Shown here: positions 51,453 through 58,350 of the stretch, piece after piece
How the letters are laid out: each line of letters begins with the position of its first letter
Position numbering within the stretch: the stretch's first letter is position 1
Assembly: GCA_022705325.1 (NCBI GenBank)
Contig: JAKJER010000001.1
Location: 340,278-404,277, forward strand
Length of the DNA: 64,000 bases
Direction: 5' to 3'
Source of the DNA: Planctomycetota bacterium
Lineage (GTDB): Bacteria > Planctomycetota > Phycisphaerae > SM23-33
Notes under the pieces: model-generated
Told to the model about the DNA's origin: nothing
Database searches by the model: none
Seen by the model: the letters and a program-made list of their open reading frames with translations, nothing else
Position numbers and translations under genes: made by a program

Positions 51453-52613
51453 ATGAGTGCGAATGCGATCAGGTATCTGTCGGCGATCATGATTCTGATA
51501 GTCGCGGCCTCCAGTCCTCCTCCCGCGCGGGCCCAGGAGCAGGCCAGGCTGATGGAGGTCGTGGTCACCGGCGCGGGGCTCAACCCCGACAGTGCCAAGC
51601 AGAACGCCTTTTCCAACGCCATCGAGCAGGTGGTCGGCGTGCTGGTGGACGCCGAAACCCTGGTCAAAAACAATCAGATCGTCCGCGACCGGGTTCTCAC
51701 CTTCACCCGGGGCGACATCCAGGAGTACCGGGTGATCGACTCGTGGCAGAAGGACGGCCTGCACTTCGCCCGCATCCGGGCCAGGGTCGTCGTGGGCAAA
51801 CTGGCCGAGCGCCTGACCGCCCAGAAGATCGCCGTCCGCGAGGTCCCCGGCGACCTGCTGGTCCGCCAAGTGAAGTTCGACCTGCGGAACGAGAAGGACG
51901 CCAAGGAGGTATTCGCCAAGCTCATGGCCGGCTTCCGGATGGAGCAGCTCGTCAAGGTCGAGATCGTCGGCAAGCCCGAGATGGTGTCCAAGGACGACTC
52001 CCACGCGAAACTCCGCGCCACGGTCAAGCTCTCGCCTGACTTGGTCAAGTGGAACGCACTGGCCAACGACCTGCGCCCGTTCCTGGTGAAGGTCTCCACG
52101 CAGCGGTCCGCCATAAAATGCCAGGCCGACGGGTTCCGCCAGCAGCGACTGGTCAGCCCGCCGGCCAAGGAACTCAAGGCCCGCATCGCGGGCGAAGGGG
52201 TTCTGGTATCCCTGTTGCAGAGCATGAACCCGCTGGGCGACCGCACGGAGTGGGACATCTATCGCGTGCCCCAGGCGCTCCAGGGCGTGCTGGAGGATTC
52301 GGCCAAACAGAAGTACCGCCTGGCGTACGAGTTTCTCACCGCCGACGGCCTGGTCGTCGCCAAGGCCCAGCAGGAACTCATCAAGTCCGTGATGGGCCGG
52401 AAGTACCAGGTCGAGCCCATGGACTACCGGGATATGATGGCCGACGGCCTGGCTCATAAGGCCGGCATCCGCACCTGGTGGGTCAGCCCGCTGCTGTGGT
52501 GGTACCGGGAGTACCGGGCGGTGATGGATTTCGACACCGAGGTCCAGATCTCCCACGATGACCTGCGGAAGGTGGTCCGGGTGACCGCCTGCATCGAGAG
52601 GATCGCGCCCTGA
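51453..52613 (+). CDS. Exported paralog 2 of the tandem family
   Basis: 386 residues with a signal peptide (YLSAIMILIVAASSPPPARA). The family block runs about 33-155: TGAGLNPDSAKQNAFSNAIE, VGVLVDAETLVKNN, RVLTFTRGDIQEYRV, DGLHFARIRARVVVGKL, AVREVPGDLLVRQVKFDL. The second conserved region (VEIVGKPEMVSKDDSHAKL; SPDLVKWNALANDL) also matches the neighbours, and it shares with paralog 3 an SPxxKxLK-type basic segment. It ends without an anchor. AAAGGA precedes the ATG. Function unknown; periplasmic. Confidence 0.8.
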   Translation: MSANAIRYLSAIMILIVAASSPPPARAQEQARLMEVVVTGAGLNPDSAKQNAFSNAIEQVVGVLVDAETLVKNNQIVRDRVLTFTRGDIQEYRVIDSWQKDGLHFARIRARVVVGKLAERLTAQKIAVREVPGDLLVRQVKFDLRNEKDAKEVFAKLMAGFRMEQLVKVEIVGKPEMVSKDDSHAKLRATVKLSPDLVKWNALANDLRPFLVKVSTQRSAIKCQADGFRQQRLVSPPAKELKARIAGEGVLVSLLQSMNPLGDRTEWDIYRVPQALQGVLEDSAKQKYRLAYEFLTADGLVVAKAQQELIKSVMGRKYQVEPMDYRDMMADGLAHKAGIRTWWVSPLLWWYREYRAVMDFDTEVQISHDDLRKVVRVTACIERIAP

Positions 52614-52638
52614 TGGTCGAGAATGAGAAGGAGACGTT

Positions 52639-53853
52639 ATGCGTACGAACGTGATCGGATTATCGGCGATTCTGGTGTTGGCGGGTGGTATCTTGGCGCC
52701 GCTTGCGCGAGCCCAGGATCAACCCAAGCTGATGCAGGTGACGGCGACGGGAGTGGCGGCCCAGGCGGACAAGGCCCTCCAGGCGGCCTTCGGGCAGGCC
52801 ATCGAGCAGGTCATGGGCGTGCTGGTGGACAGCGAAACCCGCGTCAAGAACGACCAACTCGTCAAGGACGAGATTCTCACCTTCAGCCGGGGGTTCGTCC
52901 AGAAGTACGAAGTGCTCAAGACCTGGCAGGAGGACGGCCTGCATTACGCCCGCATCGTGGCGCTGGTGGAGATCGGCCAGATGTGGGACAAGCTTCGGGC
53001 GAAGAACGTGGCCGTTCGGCCGATCCCCGGCGAACTGCTGTACCGCCAGGCGCAGTTTGACCTGTCCAACGAGAAGGACGCAGCCGCGATGCTCCGCAAA
53101 GCCCTGGGAGAGTTCGACCCGGCGCGGGTGATGAAGGTGACGATCTCCGGCAAGCCGGAGGTGCTGGAGAAGAACGACACGCACGCCAAGCTGAGCGTAC
53201 AGGTCCAGGTCTCGCCGGATCTGGAGGCGTGGGGACGGTTCCAGGCCGGCGCGACCCCGCTGCTGACGAAACTCGCGACGACCCGCGCGGCGTACATGAG
53301 CCGGCGGCGCGACTTGCGGCCAGGGCAGAAGAAGCTGAGGGACCTGAACTCCCCTCACCGCTACACGCTGGACCCGGAGAACCTCAAGGACTTGGAAGAG
53401 CGGCTGGGGGAGGCGAAATGCGTGCTGCACCTGATGACCGGGATGAACGCCGAGGGCACGCAACTGCGGCTGACCGCCTTCGCCCTGGGCGAGCACCTGG
53501 CGCCGGTCCTGGGCGACCTCGCGGAGCGGCGCTACCGCCTGCGCGTCGCCCTGTGCGGCAGCGACGGGACGGTCATCATGGAGGGCGACCAGCCCGTCAA
53601 CGACAACTACCGCTTTCAGGAATTGAGATTCCCGACCGCCGGCAAGGTGGGTCTCTGGGCGAAGAAGCGGAAGAACTCTTTCTTTGTCAGCCCGCTGTGC
53701 ACGCACCATTCGGGGACGGCGATGTACTACCACGCCCTCATGCGCTACGAATACCAGTTCACCGTCCCGCTGGACAAGCTGCCGCAGGTGACGCGCTGCA
53801 TGGGCGCCATCGAACCTGTTGTGTTCTCGGGGACGGGCAAATCTAAACGCTGA
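52639..53853 (+). CDS. Exported paralog 3 of the tandem family
   Basis: 404 residues with a signal peptide (GLSAILVLAGGILAPLARA). The family block (~33-150) reads TATGVAAQADKALQAAF, AIEQVMGVLVDSETRVKN, ILTFSRGFVQKYEV, DGLHYARIVALVEIGQM, AVRPIPGELLYRQAQFDL, followed by VTISGKPEVLEKNDTHAKL and SPDLEAWGRFQAG. It is close to paralogs 1 and 2 along its full length. The start lies 25 bases after paralog 2, with AAGGAG upstream. A 20-base palindrome follows the stop. Function unknown; periplasmic. Confidence 0.8.
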   Translation: MRTNVIGLSAILVLAGGILAPLARAQDQPKLMQVTATGVAAQADKALQAAFGQAIEQVMGVLVDSETRVKNDQLVKDEILTFSRGFVQKYEVLKTWQEDGLHYARIVALVEIGQMWDKLRAKNVAVRPIPGELLYRQAQFDLSNEKDAAAMLRKALGEFDPARVMKVTISGKPEVLEKNDTHAKLSVQVQVSPDLEAWGRFQAGATPLLTKLATTRAAYMSRRRDLRPGQKKLRDLNSPHRYTLDPENLKDLEERLGEAKCVLHLMTGMNAEGTQLRLTAFALGEHLAPVLGDLAERRYRLRVALCGSDGTVIMEGDQPVNDNYRFQELRFPTAGKVGLWAKKRKNSFFVSPLCTHHSGTAMYYHALMRYEYQFTVPLDKLPQVTRCMGAIEPVVFSGTGKSKR

Positions 53854-53857
53854 CAGT

Positions 53858-53877
53858 CGGCCGGTCGCGACCGGCCG
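53858..53877. repeat. 20-base perfect palindrome between paralogs 3 and 4
   Basis: CGGCCGGTCGCGACCGGCCG is its own reverse complement and lies four bases after the paralog 3 stop and just before the AAAGGAG of paralog 4. In RNA it can form a tight stem and may lower expression of the last gene or protect upstream mRNA. Confidence 0.6.
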
Positions 53878-53892
53878 GGAAAGGAGCGTCCT

Positions 53893-55257
53893 ATGCGACT
53901 CCTGGCTTGTGTGGCGATTCTGATTGCGTGCCTTGCGGCGTGGGCTGCGCAGGCTCAGGCCCAGCGAGTGCCTCGACCGGACAGGGCCAAAAAGGACAAG
54001 GTCAAGGGCCAGCAGCTCCCGCCGGAGGCGCCTGCCTCGAACGACACGGAGGAGACCAGATCGGTGGTGGCCAGCGGAGCCGGCCTCACGCCCGACGACG
54101 CCCTTAAGAGCGCTTTGGTCACGGCTGTCGAGCAGGCAGTGGGCGTGCTGGTCGACGCCCAGACGATCGTGGACCATAATGACGTGATCCAGGAGAAGAT
54201 CATCACGGCCACCAATGCATTCGTGGAGAAATACGATGTGTTGAAACGGTGGCAGGAGGGGGCCACCCATCATTGCCGCCTCCTGGCCCGCATCCGCACG
54301 CGCAGGCTGATGGAGCAATTGGTCGCCAACCGCGTCGTCACGCAGAAGACCGAGGGGCGAAACATCCACGCCCGCATCGTCACCGAGGAAAACGCCCGCC
54401 AGGGAGCGGCCGAGGTGGTCAAGGCCTGTCTGGCGGATCTGCCGCAGAAGGTGCTGGCCGTCTCCTGTCCGGGCAAGCCCGTGCCGATCAGCCCCACGCG
54501 GCTTCGCATTCCGGTCCAGATCGAGGTGGACCAGAAGGTGTACAGTCGTCTGATGCAGGAGATCGAGCCCAAGCTGTCGGCCATTGCCAGGACAAAGGCA
54601 TCCGGCGTCTTGGCCTATGAGCCCGTCCGGGACGGCAAGGAGACCCGCGTCTCGCTCGAGGTGTTTCCGTCGCCCGTCGTCCAGTTGGACCCTAACCCCG
54701 TCTTTCCCCCGCCGCACGTCCTGTTGGCCAAGCCATGGTATCGCGGAGGGGCCTTCCGCAACGCGGTCGTGAAGGACGAGCAGGACCTGCTGGACAAGGT
54801 CTTCCAGAAGGGGTTCGACAATTCCCAGCGGCTGGGCGTCCTGGAGGTGATTTCCGGCATCACCCCCACGGGAAACGCAAGGATCACCGTCTACGGACTC
54901 GACGGCGAGGCCTTCAGTCTGTTGCCCAAGTCGCTGCACCCCAGAATCGTCGTCGACTGCCGGCTTCTCGACGCAGCCCGACGCGAACTGGCCTCGAAGA
55001 AGACGCCCTTCGTTCACAGTCCGTGGATAGGGACTCCGCACGGTTTCCTGTTGACCGTCGGTTCCACGACGCGGTGCCGCAAGAGCCTCGACCAGTGGCC
55101 TTTCGTCGGCGTGTGGCCTGGTGTCAAGGGCAACGACGCCCACGGCATGTTTGCCCATTCCTGGGCCGGGCATGTGTACGTCGACATCGGCACCGACGAC
55201 GTCCGCAAGGTCGACAGTATGAACCTGTCGGTCCGCTGGGAGCCCACCAGGGACTGA
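53893..55257 (+). CDS. Exported paralog 4 (divergent) of the tandem family
   Basis: 454 residues with a signal peptide (LLACVAILIACLAAWAAQAQA) and a short basic/Pro linker. Only the first block is clearly shared (~57-175): ASGAGLTPDDALKSALVTAV, QAVGVLVDAQTIVDHND, KIITATNAFVEKYDVLKRW. The C-terminal 250 residues differ from the other three and contain a beta-rich region (VLEVISGITPTGNARITVYG; SLLPKSLHPRIVVDCRLLDA). It is the last gene of the forward operon and is followed by the convergent symporter gene. The divergent second half suggests a different partner or ligand. Function unknown. Confidence 0.8.
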   Translation: MRLLACVAILIACLAAWAAQAQAQRVPRPDRAKKDKVKGQQLPPEAPASNDTEETRSVVASGAGLTPDDALKSALVTAVEQAVGVLVDAQTIVDHNDVIQEKIITATNAFVEKYDVLKRWQEGATHHCRLLARIRTRRLMEQLVANRVVTQKTEGRNIHARIVTEENARQGAAEVVKACLADLPQKVLAVSCPGKPVPISPTRLRIPVQIEVDQKVYSRLMQEIEPKLSAIARTKASGVLAYEPVRDGKETRVSLEVFPSPVVQLDPNPVFPPPHVLLAKPWYRGGAFRNAVVKDEQDLLDKVFQKGFDNSQRLGVLEVISGITPTGNARITVYGLDGEAFSLLPKSLHPRIVVDCRLLDAARRELASKKTPFVHSPWIGTPHGFLLTVGSTTRCRKSLDQWPFVGVWPGVKGNDAHGMFAHSWAGHVYVDIGTDDVRKVDSMNLSVRWEPTRD

Positions 55258-55321
55258 AGGACGAGGCTCGCTCCCGGAGTCTGCTTGAGAATGTCGCTTT
55301 TTGAATCCGCGGGCGGCCGGG

Positions 55322-56893
55322 TCAAGTCACCTCTCGCGTGAAGGTGTCCGGGTCGTCGACGGGCCTGGCCTCGACGGCCGCCAGGCGGTCGGCGGCCGAG
55401 CGGGGCGTCAGGAGGCTGACGGCGACCAGGACGACGACCGACACGACCACGCCCGCGGCGACGTAGTTGTACTGGTAGGACGCGTGCAACCATTCCGGCA
55501 GCGAAGCCACAGAGTTCTCGACCTTGTACTCGAACCAGTACATGCCCAGCGTGGCGGCGAAACCGGCCAGGCTGGCCGCCAGCACGCCCGGCAGGGTCGT
55601 GTGCCGCCAGAAGGCGGCGAGGGCCGGGACGGCGATGCAGGCGGAGAGCACGCCGGAGGAGAGATTGTAGACGTCGCTGAGGCTGGTCGAGACGCAGGCC
55701 AGGCCCCAGGCGATCAGCAGGCACGCGGCGGTGACGATCCGGCCCAGGGCGACCTTGCCCCGCTCGGTGATGCCGCGAAACAGCAGCGGCTGGAGCAGGT
55801 CGTACGCCACCGGCATGGCCGAAACGTTGGTGAAGGTGTCCACCGTGGACATCTGGCAGGCGACGATGGCCACCACCATGAAGACCGCGCCGGCCAGCGG
55901 CATCTGCGAGACGAAGGCGGAGATGATCCCGGTGGCGTCGCCCCCGACGGCCGCTGCGGGGGCCTGGCCCGCGGGGGGGAAGGCGACCAGCGCGCAGAAG
56001 GCTGTCAGGCAGGGCAGGGCCAGTACGAACACGATGATCAGGACGAAGGCGGCGCCGGCCCCGATCATGGCTTGCCGCGTGGAGCGGGCGGCCTGGAGGC
56101 GCAGCGTCAGGTCCTGCTCCACCATCCACCCGGGCAGGAAGCCCAGCAGCAGGATGAACGGGAAGAGCTTCCCGAACGACCACAGGTCGAACGTCCAGGC
56201 GGTCGCGTTGCCGGGCGGCTTGAGTGCCGACAGCGCCTGCCACACGCCCTCGGGCGCCTTGGCTGACGCAGCCGACCAGGCCGTCGTCGCCAGGACGACC
56301 ATGAAGACGGCCATCAGGCTGAACTGGATCACGTCGGTCACGACGATGGCCCGGAAGCCCCCCGCCAGGATGTACACGAAGATGGGCGCGACGACGATGC
56401 CCATGCACAGCCACTTCAGCTCGCCCAGACCCAGGAAGGGACTGACCAGCTCGCCGACAATGAACAGCTCGGCCTGCGTCCAGATGATGAAGACGAAGAA
56501 GGAGAAGAAGGCGGCCAGCGCCCGCGCGGACACGCCGTAGCGGCGCCCCAGGGCCTGGGGCACGCTGACGGCGGCGATGCGCCGCACCCAGGGCGTCATG
56601 GCCACGATGATGAAGCACAGGACGAACCACGGCAGGAAAAGGACCCACATGCCGGTGGCCCCGTACTGGTAGACCTGGGCCATGCCGTAACTGAGCCAGC
56701 CGAGCATGAGCCAGCCCGCGGTCACCGAGACGCCCAGCCACCAGCCGGGCAGCTCGCGCCGGGCGATCCAGAACTCCAGGCCCTGCCCCGCCTGGGCGGC
56801 GCGGGCCTTCTCGCGACGTCGCAGGACCACGCCGACGGCCATCACCGCCGCAAAATACGCCAGCACCGCTATCCAGAACCAGAGGGTCTGCAT
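55322..56893 (-). CDS. Sodium:solute symporter (SSS family)
   Basis: 523 residues with about 13 membrane spans. SSS features: ELPGWWLGVSVTAGWLMLG, FIIWTQAELFIVGELVSPF, IFVYILAGGFRAIVVTDVIQF (the GG-R-A-V--TD-IQ signature), a LGFLPGWMVEQDLTLRLQAA loop, and QMSTVDTFTNVSAMPVAYDL, the conserved Na+ site region (STVDT for the usual STADS). It imports a small solute with Na+; the substrate cannot be read. A GGGAG site lies before the ATG. It starts 12 bases after the outer-membrane protein gene stop, so both are probably one operon, pairing outer- and inner-membrane uptake. Confidence 0.92.
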   Translation of the reverse strand: MQTLWFWIAVLAYFAAVMAVGVVLRRREKARAAQAGQGLEFWIARRELPGWWLGVSVTAGWLMLGWLSYGMAQVYQYGATGMWVLFLPWFVLCFIIVAMTPWVRRIAAVSVPQALGRRYGVSARALAAFFSFFVFIIWTQAELFIVGELVSPFLGLGELKWLCMGIVVAPIFVYILAGGFRAIVVTDVIQFSLMAVFMVVLATTAWSAASAKAPEGVWQALSALKPPGNATAWTFDLWSFGKLFPFILLLGFLPGWMVEQDLTLRLQAARSTRQAMIGAGAAFVLIIVFVLALPCLTAFCALVAFPPAGQAPAAAVGGDATGIISAFVSQMPLAGAVFMVVAIVACQMSTVDTFTNVSAMPVAYDLLQPLLFRGITERGKVALGRIVTAACLLIAWGLACVSTSLSDVYNLSSGVLSACIAVPALAAFWRHTTLPGVLAASLAGFAATLGMYWFEYKVENSVASLPEWLHASYQYNYVAAGVVVSVVVLVAVSLLTPRSAADRLAAVEARPVDDPDTFTREVT

Positions 56894-56905
56894 GGACGTT
56901 CTCCC

Positions 56906-57877
56906 TTACCAGGCGTACGAGACCTTCAGGCCGCCCCAAAACTCGTCCTGGGTGATCTCGTCAAAGAGGGCCTGGCTGAACCGGAGGAAGGGACCGACCT
57001 TCACCACGCCCCATCGCTCGTGGACGCCCAGGGCCTGGCTGACGTTGTAGACCACGTCCAGCCCGTACTGGATGTTGCCCAGCCGGGTGGCCGGCGAGAA
57101 GCCCAGGGCCTTGGTGTTGTAGCGGTGGTCCATGCCCAGGGCCAGCGACGGCGTGACTGTGATGTCCTTCAGGACCGGCACGTCGCCCATGCCCAACTCC
57201 GCAAGGGCGAAGTCGTGCTTGGCGCCCAGCTCCAGCCATCCGCCCTTGACCACGTCGTAGTCATGCCAATACTGGACGTACGGGTTGAACACCGGGCCCT
57301 TCGTGCCGAACAGCACCGAGTCGTCGAACGTCAGCTTGCCCCACAACTCGTAGGTGGTGTGGAAGTCGCCCGTGAACGGCGGGTAGGTGTAGGCTGCCCA
57401 GCCGATCTCCACCGTGGTGTAGAGCTTCTCGATGTTGTAGCGCCAGTAGAGGGCGTAGTCCGCCTCGTAGAGGTTGCTGTCGGTGCCGGGCACGAGGGTG
57501 CGGTTGGCGGCGAACCAGTCGAACCAGACGTAGCCTCCGACGGTGCCGGCTACGCCCGTGTCATATTCGACCCAGACGGTGAGCTGGTGGCTGGGCTTCT
57601 CCCGGCCTTCGCGGGCGAACTCGCTGAAGTTGACGCCCCGGAAGATGTAGTCGCTGGCCAGGACGTAGTCCAGTCCGAAGTAGAGCGGAAGGGGCCTCTC
57701 CCACTTCTGCGGTTCAGCCGGTCCGGCCGGCTGGACGGCGGCAGGGGCGGGTTGGGCCTTGGCCGGCTGGGTGGCCTGGGCCAGCGAGAGCCACGTGTCG
57801 CCCGATTCGGCGCGGGCGGTCGGGCACAGGCAGAGCAGAGCCAGGGCGAGAAGGGCTGACGAATGGGTGCGGGTCAT
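56906..57877 (-). CDS. Putative outer-membrane beta-barrel protein
   Basis: 323 residues. Signal peptide (SALLALALLCLCPTARA), a Gln/Pro/Ala-rich segment, then alternating amphipathic strands with many Tyr/Trp/Phe: YFGLDYVLASDYIFRGVNFS, VWVEYDTGVAGTVGGYVWFDW, ALYWRYNIEKLYTTVEIGW, YVQYWHDYDVVKGGWLELG. It ends in ...GLKVSYAW, a typical C-terminal barrel strand with terminal aromatic residue. The SDYIFRG phrase recurs in TorF-like putative porins. It probably forms an outer-membrane channel upstream of the symporter gene. Its ribosome site is locked in a perfect hairpin (57885-57914). Confidence 0.82.
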   Translation of the reverse strand: MTRTHSSALLALALLCLCPTARAESGDTWLSLAQATQPAKAQPAPAAVQPAGPAEPQKWERPLPLYFGLDYVLASDYIFRGVNFSEFAREGREKPSHQLTVWVEYDTGVAGTVGGYVWFDWFAANRTLVPGTDSNLYEADYALYWRYNIEKLYTTVEIGWAAYTYPPFTGDFHTTYELWGKLTFDDSVLFGTKGPVFNPYVQYWHDYDVVKGGWLELGAKHDFALAELGMGDVPVLKDITVTPSLALGMDHRYNTKALGFSPATRLGNIQYGLDVVYNVSQALGVHERWGVVKVGPFLRFSQALFDEITQDEFWGGLKVSYAW

Positions 57878-57884
57878 GGACGAT

Positions 57885-57914
57885 CTCCAGGCCCCCTTCA
57901 GGGCGGGCCTGGAG
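57885..57914 (-). promoter_or_regulatory. RBS-sequestering hairpin of the barrel-protein mRNA
   Basis: On the reverse strand CTCCAGGCCC (57914-57905), loop of ten bases, GGGCCTGGAG (57894-57885). The arms are perfectly complementary over ten bases, and the last four of the second arm are the GGAG eight bases before the ATG. The stem would block translation until opened by a protein, RNA or helicase. Confidence 0.6.
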
Positions 57915-58249
57915 AGGGCGCGGTTACGAGGCCGTGGATTTGGCAGGTCGGCTTCGGCTGCACCGACCCGCCGGGTGCGACACGAGGGGCCAGACTCTCG
58001 GGAGGCCCGCCGCCGGCACTCGCCACGAGTGCGATACGTCCAGGCCCAGTCAGCCAAAGCCCGAGAGAAACAAGCCGCCCGACGGGCGGGCGCAGTTGGA
58101 GGTGCCCCAGAGCGGCGCGCAAGCCAAGTGCGACCGATGGCCCGGCTGTGATATCGTCCCACCCTTGTGCTTTGCCTGTGGCACGAGAGACACCTTCATC
58201 GTGGGATCTGACGCGTCGCAGACAGTTCATCCGTCGCCGCCCTGCGTGT

Positions 58250-58305
58250 CAAGCAAAAACAAAGCCCACGGGCCCGTCCCTTTGGGGGCGGTTTCCCGTG
58301 GGCTT
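58250..58305 (-). terminator. Strong Rho-independent terminator of the LEPR-XLL gene
   Basis: On the reverse strand AAGCCCACGGG (58305-58295), a loop of 22 bases including a GC-rich inner part, CCCGTGGGCTT (58272-58262), then the T-rich TTGTTTTTG. It lies 46 bases after the stop of the 684-residue surface protein and in the right orientation. Confidence 0.85.
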
Positions 58306-58350
58306 CATCAGGTCCGGCGTCCGGCCACGTTCGGACGCCTGAAGGTGCGG

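Larger units (their letters stand above)
57878..58350. other. 473-base intergenic region
   Basis: Lies between the barrel-protein start and the LEPR-XLL gene stop. It holds the RBS hairpin (57885-57914) and the LEPR-XLL gene terminator (58250-58305). The middle (57915-58249) contains no convincing gene; short open frames there lack ribosome sites. It presumably contains the promoter of the barrel/symporter operon, which I could not locate with confidence. Confidence 0.5.
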
